This document shows, piece after piece, positions 16,604 through 21,402 of a DNA stretch of 21,402 bases. The notes under the pieces are model-generated. The model was not told where the DNA came from. It saw only the letters and a program-made list of their open reading frames with translations, and did no database searches. The first letter of the stretch is position 1. Each line of letters begins with the position of its first letter. Source of the stretch: a virus; IMG/VR virus record IMGVR_UViG_3300048088_000128, positions 1-21,402 of that record; one strand, 5' to 3'. The position numbers and the translations under genes were made by a program.

Positions 16604-16863
16604 GCCAAGCCGTCCTCGTGAGCGGGTTGATCTGCGGCCGGCGCATTGGAATTGACGGCTGCCGCCCCCTGAAGCCATGCATGGAGTTCAACCGCGCGCA
16701 CGAACAACATCCCGCGACTTCCCAGTCGCAACAGTGTGAGGGGTGCCTCGCCGCGCTTGATAGCTGACTCCAGCAAGTCAGGGGAAATGCCGACCAAAGC
16801 AGCCGCCGCGGCGATTCTGTAGAGCCCGGGCGGTGCCGACGCGGCAACTTGATTTCGGTCCAT
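16600..16863 (-). CDS. Small helix-turn-helix DNA-binding protein
   Basis: This 87-residue protein opens the morphogenesis operon and overlaps the terminase small gene by 4 bases. The segment YRIAAAAALVGISPDLLESAIKRGE looks like a helix-turn-helix of the MerR/excisionase type, followed by a wing-like LLRLGSRGMLFVRAVELHAWLQ. It may be a second DNA-packaging recognition factor (Nu1-like DNA-binding domain) rather than an excisionase, because it is coupled to terminase (inference). No clear ribosome site precedes the ATG at 16863. Confidence 0.72.
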   Translation of the reverse strand: MDRNQVAASAPPGLYRIAAAAALVGISPDLLESAIKRGEAPLTLLRLGSRGMLFVRAVELHAWLQGAAAVNSNAPAADQPAHEDGLA

Positions 16864-16885
16864 GGCGCCAATGCTGCTGTTATGG

Positions 16886-16914
16886 GGCGCCTCGGCGCCT
16901 GCGGGCGGATTTCG
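16886..16914 (-). repeat. Post-stop intergenic repeat, copy D, with inverted repeat
   Basis: The minus strand reads CGAAATCCGCCCGCAGGC (16897-16914), 3 bases after a TAA triplet at 16918-16920. Two adjacent GGCGCC palindromes (16886-16891 and 16894-16899) follow. It lies 34 bases upstream of the first morphogenesis gene. The gene to which the TAA belongs, if any, is not clear. Confidence 0.7.
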
Positions 16915-17295
16915 GAGTTAAGGAATAGCTTTCGGGGTTATGCCGGTGGATTGAGGGCCAATGGCGCCCTGCCGGGGCCAATCTGGGCTGGCCATCCTCA
17001 CTGATTCAAGATTGGAAATACGAAAAACTCTCGAAGATCGCGCCTCTTCGGCCCCGCACGTTGCCCAAGCCCGTCAGGGTCCCCCGCGCCCGCCGCGCCC
17101 CGCCACCCGACACTCCCGGCCAGGCAGCCTGCACGCAGCGGATCGCTGTGCCGCAGCATGTCGATGGCCAGCGCCTCATTGACCAAGGGCGCAGCCGTCC
17201 CTCCCTGTGAGCGCAGGCACAGGCAAGGCAGAGTCACATTGATCAAGCATGCGCGAGGGGTGTGGCTGTGGTGGATAGCCAAGCAGCACTACGCC

Positions 17296-17311
17296 CTATC
17301 TATATAGATAG
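17296..17311. promoter_or_regulatory. Perfect 16-bp palindrome, candidate regulator-binding site
   Basis: ctatctatatagatag is identical on both strands and AT-rich inside a GC-rich region. A TATAAC hexamer at 17313-17318 (minus) has no matching -35 box. Another -10-like TATCCA (minus, 17272-17277) would place the palindrome centre near -38. Phage Mu Mor binds a dyad centred close to this distance at its middle promoter. As a Mor-family gene lies upstream, this is a candidate activator site; a repressor operator is the alternative. Confidence 0.5.
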
Positions 17312-17416
17312 CGTTATAGAGGTGGCCTGCTGGGCAAGGTGGGGCAATGCACTGCAAGGCCGCATCAAGTAAGGCCTTCGGGGGAATCAGGAGATAGGCA
17401 TCAGCCAGCCCGGGGG

Positions 17417-17518
17417 TCAATCCGGGATCGCGTTGAGTTCGGCGACGGTATGGCGCGCGGCATACATCGCCTCGGCGGCCTCACGATACTGCGCCCAAAT
17501 CTTACTGGCAGCGCTCAT
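17417..17518 (-). CDS. 33-residue hypothetical protein
   Basis: A short ORF starting MSAASKIWAQYREAAEAMYA and ending AELNAIPD. Its ATG overlaps the stop of the preceding gene (ATGA), and GAGGTG lies just upstream. It is almost entirely a charged alpha helix. No family was recognised. It is the last gene of the early/middle operon before the gene-poor region. Confidence 0.6.
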   Translation of the reverse strand: MSAASKIWAQYREAAEAMYAARHTVAELNAIPD

Positions 17519-17850
17519 CGGGTCACCTCGCGCACCATCGTGGCGAAAGCACTATGTGCTGGCGCGCCCTCTCCCTCTTGGTAAGGTGCCGGCTTGTACA
17601 GAGTGATACGCGCCACGGCATATCGCTCACCACGCTCGAACCCGAGCCCACGGTATAAGCGCATCGCTTTCTCAGCCCCTTCGCGCCCCGGATGTCCGCC
17701 ATCCACAAGCTTGGGGTTGCCGTACTGGTCGAGCTCGGCGAGCCACCACGCCTCCCCGATGACATCCCGGCCGGCGCCTTTACCGCAAACTTCGGCACGT
17801 GCGTCGTTAGCCAATTTTCGGTAATTGGCCTTTCCCTCGATCTTCGACAC
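17515..17850 (-). CDS. Hypothetical phage protein, 111 residues
   Basis: The start is a GTG at 17850 with a good ribosome site (AGGAG, 6 bases upstream). The protein begins SKIEGKANYRKLANDARAE and is soluble, with EAWWLAELDQYGNPKLVDGG, AEKAMRLYRGLGFERGERYAVARITLYKP as its most structured part. No catalytic motif or family signature was recognised. It is coupled to the 33-residue gene downstream. A small accessory function in the early/middle operon is all that can be said. Confidence 0.75.
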   Translation of the reverse strand: MSKIEGKANYRKLANDARAEVCGKGAGRDVIGEAWWLAELDQYGNPKLVDGGHPGREGAEKAMRLYRGLGFERGERYAVARITLYKPAPYQEGEGAPAHSAFATMVREVTR

Positions 17851-17863
17851 TGGTAACTCCTAA

Positions 17864-18001
17864 TTACCCGGAATCAGGTCTTCCACATCGCTCAGCCCGA
17901 CGGTCGGCGCGGTCTTCTAGCACCTCAATGATTCGGTCCACCGCATGGTTATCGGTCGCTGTGGCGGGAACATAAAGGGTTAAGCAGCCTTTTTTTGGGG
18001 G
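17864..18001 (-). pseudogene. In-frame Mor-like extension or relic after the mor-like stop
   Basis: Directly after the TGA of the Mor-family gene the same frame stays open for 45 codons to a TAA at 17864. It contains LYVPATATDNHAVDRIIE, which repeats LYVPATATEDHAVARLIG inside the Mor-like protein, with different codons. No ATG, GTG or TTG in a usable place and no ribosome site is seen for separate translation. The junction is TGA-C, then CCCCC and AAAAAAA runs. It may be a decayed duplicate, a readthrough extension, or a gene whose start was lost by an indel in the homopolymers. Confidence 0.5.
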
Positions 18002-18463
18002 TCAGGCGAGAGGCAGTAGGAGCTGTGCCGGATGGCTGATTGACTCGCGGCGGGCAGCCTTGGCTGTGCCTCGTGGACTGCGGGCTCGCGTACGCACGAG
18101 CAACAGGATCAAACCCGTCTGCTCTATCCTGGTGCGCAGCTGCTGCACCCGGCGCTCGGTGATACCGAACTCGGCGGCGATCTCGCGCGGACCGGCGCCG
18201 CATCCCAGCCGTTCGGCGATTAGGCGGTCTCGCCGGTCCATCTCTTCTAGGTGTCCACCAGGAACCGACAGCGTCGTGCCGCCGTATTCAGACACCAGCC
18301 GGCGGAATGCGGGAAGACCGATCAGTCGGGCTACCGCGTGGTCTTCTGTTGCGGTAGCGGGTACATAGAGGTTCGCGCCGCCGAACCAGGCGACCAGCCG
18401 CGAGGTGGCGGTGTAGCCAATCTCGGCTGCTACATCCTCGAGGGTGCCGTTTGCCCGCTCCAT
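18002..18463 (-). CDS. Mor-family transcription activator
   Basis: This 153-residue protein has two GG-x-x-[LV]-x-VP motifs, FGGANLYVP (27-35) and YGGTTLSVP (60-68), then a helix-turn-helix at about 89-112 (GPREIAAEFGITERRVQQLR). The second motif plus the helix-turn-helix lines up with phage Mu Mor (LGGGQVYIP followed by LTTRYGVTFNTVYKAIRR), which activates the middle promoter as a dimer. The first motif is an added copy. The last 40 residues are a basic extension. No Q-type antiterminator is visible, so it may switch on the late genes from the gene-poor region downstream (inference). The ATG at 18463 lies 6 bases after the membrane-protein gene and has a modest ribosome site. Confidence 0.85.
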   Translation of the reverse strand: MERANGTLEDVAAEIGYTATSRLVAWFGGANLYVPATATEDHAVARLIGLPAFRRLVSEYGGTTLSVPGGHLEEMDRRDRLIAERLGCGAGPREIAAEFGITERRVQQLRTRIEQTGLILLLVRTRARSPRGTAKAARRESISHPAQLLLPLA

Positions 18464-18469
18464 CTGGTG

Positions 18470-18646
18470 CTATCCCTGTATCTGGCTGGGGCGCGCTGCT
18501 GGAGCCGAAGCCTGCACCATGGCCGACAGCGCCAGGGTCCACAGGCTCAGGATGATGCCAAGGGCGGCGAAGGTGCAGCCGCGCATCCCTACCCGGAAGG
18601 ATACCGGGGGAGCTTTCCGTCGGGTATGGGATGCGCGAGTGCTCAT
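18470..18646 (-). CDS. Small single-helix membrane protein, 58 residues
   Basis: The ORF runs from an ATG at 18646 (MSTRASHTRRKAPPVSFRVG) to a TAG at 18470, with AAGGG upstream. A basic N-terminus is followed by one hydrophobic stretch, about residues 24-46 (CTFAALGIILSLWTLALSAM). The C-terminus is short and polar, so an N-in membrane protein is expected. It could be a small holin-like, antiholin-like or superinfection protein, but no family was recognised. It sits 6 bases before the Mor-family gene, so the two are probably one transcript. Confidence 0.65.
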   Translation of the reverse strand: MSTRASHTRRKAPPVSFRVGMRGCTFAALGIILSLWTLALSAMVQASAPAARPSQIQG

Positions 18647-18706
18647 GGTCTGCCCTTAGCAGATGATCTTCGGATTTATTGCGCCGGCGTGAATACTTGG
18701 CGGATG

Positions 18707-18739
18707 CGGCAATCCTAGGGGCTGGACAGCAATTCTAGG
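18707..18739 (-). repeat. Two direct repeats 20 bp apart upstream of the membrane/Mor genes
   Basis: The minus strand has CCTAGAATTGCTG (18727-18739) and CCTAGGATTGCCG (18707-18719), 11 of 13 bases alike, with starts exactly 20 bp apart (about two DNA turns). They lie 61-93 bases upstream of the 58-residue gene, overlapping the end of the winged-helix gene. This is suggestive of a tandem protein-binding site. Confidence 0.4.
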
Positions 18740-19064
18740 TGTGTGGTACGAGGCTGCGGAAGAACGATTCCAGCCCATTGTGTCCGGTGTTCGTTTTCAC
18801 CCGCCCCCAGCGGGCGGTGAACTTGCGCCCGGCGCGCGAGACGCGGCGCTCTTCATGCAGCACCATGAGGGCGTTCAATGCCTGCTTGTATGAGAGGCCT
18901 GTGCGCAAGGCGACTTCCTGTCCAGTCAGAAGGCCATCAGCGCTGGCAAGCACCTCGAGTACTTTGCCCCGATGCGTCTTCGCGCGCTCCACCTCGAAAT
19001 GGAACGCAAACCCCAATTGCCCAGCCGCGACCGCGGCGGCATACCGCCTTGCATATGTTCCCAC
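18735..19064 (-). CDS. Winged-helix-like regulatory protein
   Basis: This 109-residue protein starts at a GTG (19064) preceded by GGGGGAATTGG. The middle, KVLEVLASADGLLTGQEVALRTGLSYKQALNALMVLHEERRVSRAG, has the three-helix plus wing pattern of a winged helix-turn-helix, in which TGQEVALRTGLSYKQALNAL would be the recognition part. It probably binds DNA, perhaps as a phage replication or regulatory factor. It lies 27 bases after the NinB-like gene. The gap of 88 bases downstream may hold a promoter. No named family was recognised. Confidence 0.72.
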   Translation of the reverse strand: MGTYARRYAAAVAAGQLGFAFHFEVERAKTHRGKVLEVLASADGLLTGQEVALRTGLSYKQALNALMVLHEERRVSRAGRKFTARWGRVKTNTGHNGLESFFRSLVPHT

Positions 19065-19091
19065 CCCAATTCCCCCGAATTGAGCACCACA

Positions 19092-19508
19092 TCAATCGAA
19101 CACCACTCCGTAGGTCGTGGCGGCGTGCGCCTCGACCTTCATGATGAATTCCCCCATTGCGCCGACCGTGATCTCACCCCGCGCGATCGAGGGCGGCACC
19201 ATCTGCACCGTCCCATCCTGCATGCGTACCTCACGCGGCGGCAGGAACATGCCCTTGAGCTGCTCGTGCCAGGCCTTCTCGCTGAAGCGCCGGCCATCCA
19301 GCCATACCTGCTCGGCAATGGGCTCGATCACCGCCGACCAGTAGAACTTCACCTGCTCTTCCAGGCGATCTTCGCCGCCATCTACTAAGATCAACCGCAG
19401 CGGCCGGCCGTCTCTGGCCTTGATCGGGGCAGCGGCCTTGACCGCGGCCACCACCTCTTGCCAGTCTGCACGGCCGCGCAGGATGAATTCCCGGCAGATC
19501 TCGGTCAT
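19092..19508 (-). CDS. ninB: NinB-like recombination protein
   Basis: The start is the ATG at 19508 (MTEICREFILRGRADWQEVV), which overlaps the upstream stop by 4 bases; the frame extends further upstream only as a shadow. At 138 residues it is near lambda NinB (146). Shared features are the N-terminal repeat-like strand-helix, LRLILVDGGEDRLEEQVKFYWSAV in place of lambda's SLDQNRKLWACL region, then the helix RRFSEKAWHEQLKGMFLPP and the end RMQ...TVGAMGEFIMKVEAHAATTYGV. NinB (Orf) binds single-stranded DNA and can replace RecFOR in loading recombinase. It fits an early/middle recombination role. Confidence 0.82.
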   Translation of the reverse strand: MTEICREFILRGRADWQEVVAAVKAAAPIKARDGRPLRLILVDGGEDRLEEQVKFYWSAVIEPIAEQVWLDGRRFSEKAWHEQLKGMFLPPREVRMQDGTVQMVPPSIARGEITVGAMGEFIMKVEAHAATTYGVVFD

Positions 19509-19921
19509 ACCTTGCGACGCTCCGCCCGCCGGCGCTCGTCGATCTGCTTGTTGATGGCTGAGCTCCCGAAGCCGTCCGTCGGCGCGATGCCCTCGCCACA
19601 GTGCGGGCACGTCGGGACCATGGAGCGGCTTCGCCAGGCACTTTCCACCGTCTGCGCGGCTTTCAGGTGGATGGTCTTCTGCTCGGCCATAGCTTGCGCG
19701 CGCTCGCGATTCTTCAACTTCGCCATGGCCCGCTCGTAGTGCTCCGACAGCATCCTGAGCGCCCAAAAGGCGGAGACCTGCATGCCGCAGTCATCGCACT
19801 TCACGATGTCACCCTCTTCGTCCGTCGTCAGGTGCAAGTGGCGGCAGTCGGCTCGCCGGCCCATCTCGAAGCGGCTTTTCTGGGTCAGCCGCATCTCATT
19901 GATCTGTATAACGTTGCTCAC
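19505..19921 (-). CDS. Hypothetical protein with Cys/His metal-binding motifs
   Basis: A 138-residue protein overlapping both neighbours by 4 bases. It has Cys26-x-His28-x-His30 followed by Cys42-x2-Cys45 (CDDCG), and a second pair Cys105-x2-Cys108 (CPHCG). These could form one or two small zinc sites. Between them is a long charged helix (EHYERAMAKLKNRERAQAMAEQ). The C-terminus is basic. A nucleic-acid-binding role near NinB is plausible, but no family was recognised. Confidence 0.75.
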   Translation of the reverse strand: MSNVIQINEMRLTQKSRFEMGRRADCRHLHLTTDEEGDIVKCDDCGMQVSAFWALRMLSEHYERAMAKLKNRERAQAMAEQKTIHLKAAQTVESAWRSRSMVPTCPHCGEGIAPTDGFGSSAINKQIDERRRAERRKV

Positions 19922-20634
19922 ACCGACATCCCAGCACCGATCAGCACCGCCAGCTTCGTGAGCCCCTTTGGCGTGACCAGTACTTGCTCGCAGATCTTCT
20001 CCGTTCCGTCGTTCCGCGTGACTGTCGTCGTCTTGTGCGTCAGGTAGCCCGCCTGAATCTTGTCCTGGTAGGCGACATTGCTCTTTCCGCCGGCGCGGCG
20101 GTAGATCCAGCCCAGTTGCCGCAGGCTCTCGCAGAACTTCACGGGCTGCTGCTGCAGGGCCTTGGCGGCGCCGGTCAGGTTCAGCAGGCCGTCGGCCGTG
20201 GCGATCCGGTCCAGTGCGGCCACCTTGGGCGCGGCGATAGCGAGCTGCGCCTCTGCTCTCTCCTTCTGTTCGGCCATATCTGCCGCCAGGCGAAGCGCGG
20301 CCGCATAGTTTGGCGGGATGGCTGGCGCAGCGGCGGCCGCGGCAGACTCCAGTTCCTGCCAGCGATCCACCAGACGTGCCGTGAACTCCGGCAAGAGTTG
20401 GGCGACGATGATGTAGCTGTCGCGCTTGCCCACCTGGTACTCCGTGGCCGGGCGGCCTAGACCGTCTTTGTATTCCACCGTTGGTGGAACACCTATGACG
20501 CCCTTCTCAGCCAGGCGCTCAATGGTGCGTTTCACGCTGTCATGCCGCGACTCGACCAGTTCCGCAATTTCGCGGCTGCTCATGGTCAGGGTCGCCACGG
20601 CCGGGCCACGCTCAAGGATTGCAATTTCGCTCAT
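19918..20634 (-). CDS. Rha / KilAC-type phage regulatory protein (antirepressor-like)
   Basis: This 238-residue protein has an excellent ribosome site (GGGAGG) and an ATG at 20634 that overlaps the previous gene. Residues about 17-93 match the Rha domain: SREIAELVESRHDSVKRTIERL, a Tyr-Lys-rich turn, then SYIIVAQLLPEFTARLVDRWQELE. A long helix joins it to a C-terminal KilAC/antirepressor domain (about 140-238) with LLNLTGAAKALQQQPVKFCESLRQLGWIYRR and LVTPKGLTKLAVL. Proteins of this mixed type act in phage gene control, often as antirepressors. No complete CI-like repressor is visible in this window. Confidence 0.88.
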   Translation of the reverse strand: MSEIAILERGPAVATLTMSSREIAELVESRHDSVKRTIERLAEKGVIGVPPTVEYKDGLGRPATEYQVGKRDSYIIVAQLLPEFTARLVDRWQELESAAAAAAPAIPPNYAAALRLAADMAEQKERAEAQLAIAAPKVAALDRIATADGLLNLTGAAKALQQQPVKFCESLRQLGWIYRRAGGKSNVAYQDKIQAGYLTHKTTTVTRNDGTEKICEQVLVTPKGLTKLAVLIGAGMSV

Positions 20635-20810
20635 GCCACCTCCCGTTGTTTGTTGCGCGCCTCAGTCAGCGTGCGTGTTCCAGCCAGCTTGCATGCAATC
20701 TGCATGGCCCGGTTCCGGCTGATGTTGAAGGCTGCCGCGGGGACCGCCAGCGGCTTACCCTCGATCACCACCACGCGGTAGATGACGACATTTCCTTCTG
20801 CCGTGTTCAA
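20631..20810 (-). CDS. 59-residue hypothetical protein with TTG start
   Basis: The frame from a TTG at 20810 overlaps the upstream stop (TTGA) and ends in an ATGA overlap with the Rha/KilAC gene, filling the space exactly. GGAGG lies 7 bases upstream of the TTG. After the start codon the protein reads NTAEGNVVIYRVVVIEG and ends LTEARNKQREVA. No family was recognised. The tight fit and ribosome site argue it is real despite the rare start. Confidence 0.6.
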   Translation of the reverse strand: MNTAEGNVVIYRVVVIEGKPLAVPAAAFNISRNRAMQIACKLAGTRTLTEARNKQREVA

Positions 20811-21151
20811 ACCCCGCCCTCCGAGATTCGGTAGTGGTGCAGCGCCTCTGCCGCACGCGTGATCGCCATGCGGGTGGCTGCCGCGCGGCTCTCTCCGACC
20901 TCTTCAGTGAGGATCAGCGCACCATCCCCACCGGTGAAAGCCGTCACTGCCACCGCCTTCTCGCCCACGGTGACGGAGAGGCGACAGTCAACCTGCAGGC
21001 GGAACGCGTCGATGTCGCTGCGCCGCGGGTCGAACAGTGCCCACTGGTCGCCCACGCCGATGTGGACTACTTCGAGCTCACGGACGCGGTACCGGCGCAC
21101 CTCGTAGCCCGCGGCGCGGGCGGCTGCCTCAATCAGATTCAGATCTGTCAT
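20807..21151 (-). CDS. Small phage protein of the 'DxDAxRL ... RAA' type
   Basis: The start is the ATG at 21151 (MTDLNLIEAAARAAGYEVRR), which overlaps the 39-residue gene by 4 bases; a longer frame extends upstream only as a shadow. The 114-residue protein has LFDPRRSDIDAFRLQVDCRLSV and a C-terminal AAATRMAITRAAEALHHY. This order resembles short phage proteins with W-x-P...DDxDAxRL and ATRRAIVRAA motifs found in early regions of many temperate phages. Their function is not known to me. Confidence 0.78.
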   Translation of the reverse strand: MTDLNLIEAAARAAGYEVRRYRVRELEVVHIGVGDQWALFDPRRSDIDAFRLQVDCRLSVTVGEKAVAVTAFTGGDGALILTEEVGESRAAATRMAITRAAEALHHYRISEGGV

Positions 21152-21267
21152 CTCACATTCAGGTAAAGGTCGACCGGGCCAAGCTCTAGCACAGCAGCGC
21201 CGCGCGGCGCGCGCCAGTAGCCAAACCCCCATCGGAGCGGGTTCAACCCGCGAAACTTGATGCGCAT
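21148..21267 (-). CDS. 39-residue phage protein
   Basis: A short ORF starting MRIKFRGLNPLRWGFGYWRA and ending VDLYLNVR, with GAGG upstream of the ATG at 21267. Its stop overlaps the next start (ATGA) and it begins 8 bases after the previous stop. Aromatic and basic residues are dense. I recognise this style as a small conserved phage protein without known function. Confidence 0.7.
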   Translation of the reverse strand: MRIKFRGLNPLRWGFGYWRAPRGAAVLELGPVDLYLNVR

Positions 21268-21275
21268 GGCCTGCC

Positions 21276-21402
21276 TCACGAAATGATCGTTGCCGTGTCC
21301 GGCGCCTCGATGAGAGTGACGACGCGCGTGTAGCGACTTGGGAAAGGCTCGTCCAGGATCGCCTGCTGAAACCGATTGATCGGCTCGACGCGCTCACGGA
21401 AC
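21276..21402 (-). CDS. C-terminal end of an early phage gene (start off the right edge)
   Basis: The last 41 codons of a gene enter from the right edge and close with TGA at 21276. The visible part reads FRERVEPINRFQQAILDEPF and ends VVTLIEAPDTATIIS. The frame and 8-base spacing to the next gene fit the operon. Too little is visible to name it. Confidence 0.6.
   Translation of the reverse strand, partial: FRERVEPINRFQQAILDEPFPSRYTRVVTLIEAPDTATIIS

Larger units (their letters stand above)
16864..17416. other. Gene-poor region between early and late operons
   Basis: These roughly 550 bases hold no gene I can support. They contain repeat copy D, a perfect 16-bp palindrome at 17296-17311, and a possible decayed repeat copy at 17374-17391. 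The minus strand has a 94-codon open frame from a TTG (16998-17282) and a separate frame closing at the TAA at 16918; neither shows family features or a good ribosome site. By position this is the likely late promoter or leader, and a packaging site could also lie here next to terminase (inference). Confidence 0.6.

Noticed and set aside
16998-17282. A 94-codon open frame on the minus strand in the gene-poor region
   Set aside because: It begins with TTG, has no ribosome site, an odd composition, and no family features; long frames arise by chance at this GC content.
17374-17391. Fifth copy of the post-stop repeat
   Set aside because: It matches copy A at about 14 of 18 positions with the CGAAA part lost, and does not follow a stop at the usual distance; kept only as a possible decayed copy.
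17975-18001. Plus-strand terminator from the T7 run at 17990-17996
   Set aside because: The preceding stem is only about 5 bp with a 9-base loop, and no plus-strand gene exists for it to end.
1-21402. CRISPR array, tRNA, insertion sequence, integrase, attachment site or anti-phage defence cassette
   Set aside because: I looked for regular spaced repeats, cloverleaf-like sequences, transposase or recombinase motifs and defence-type enzymes and saw none.

Overview
The window is one block of a temperate siphophage genome or integrated prophage of a GC-rich proteobacterium. A Burkholderiales-like host is my best guess from GC content and protein style, but it is not proven. Every gene I can support lies on the minus strand and is read from the right edge to the left edge. 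No host gene, integrase, attachment site, tRNA or insertion sequence is visible.

Right part (21402 down to 17417): a tight early/middle operon of short genes, many joined by ATGA overlaps. It holds the end of an unrecognised gene, three small unrecognised proteins, a Rha/KilAC-type regulator, a protein with Cys/His metal-binding motifs, a NinB-like recombination protein, a winged-helix-like protein, a one-helix membrane protein, a Mor-family transcription activator, and two more unrecognised small proteins. After the Mor gene comes an in-frame 45-codon open stretch that repeats part of the Mor protein, read here as a relic or a readthrough extension.

Middle (16864-17416): about 550 bases without a convincing gene. 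It carries a perfect 16-bp palindrome and is the natural place for the control region of the late genes. A Mor-type activator encoded just upstream and no visible Q-type antiterminator suggest Mor-dependent late transcription (inference).

Left part (16863 down to 1): the morphogenesis operon, lambda-like in gene content and order. It runs: small DNA-binding protein, terminase small and large subunits, gpW-type joining protein, portal, small membrane-associated protein, ClpP-like protease with a probable scaffold tail, gpD-type decoration protein, gpE-type capsid, FII-like connector, gpZ-like and gpU-like tail completion proteins, major tail tube protein, tape measure, a Dit/gpM-like protein, and a very long beta-rich tail protein that runs off the left edge. 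The usual tail assembly chaperone pair between tube and tape measure is absent: that gap is 89 bases.

The most unusual signals are: (1) an 18-bp sequence (consensus CGAAATTCGCCCGCAGGC, minus strand) found four times, 0-3 bases after a stop codon in four of the larger late-operon gaps, each with an inverted repeat in it or just downstream; (2) the Mor-like in-frame extension after a TGA-C stop; (3) a recurring GT[VI]NYxTG domain in the giant tail protein; (4) the palindrome in the late control region.
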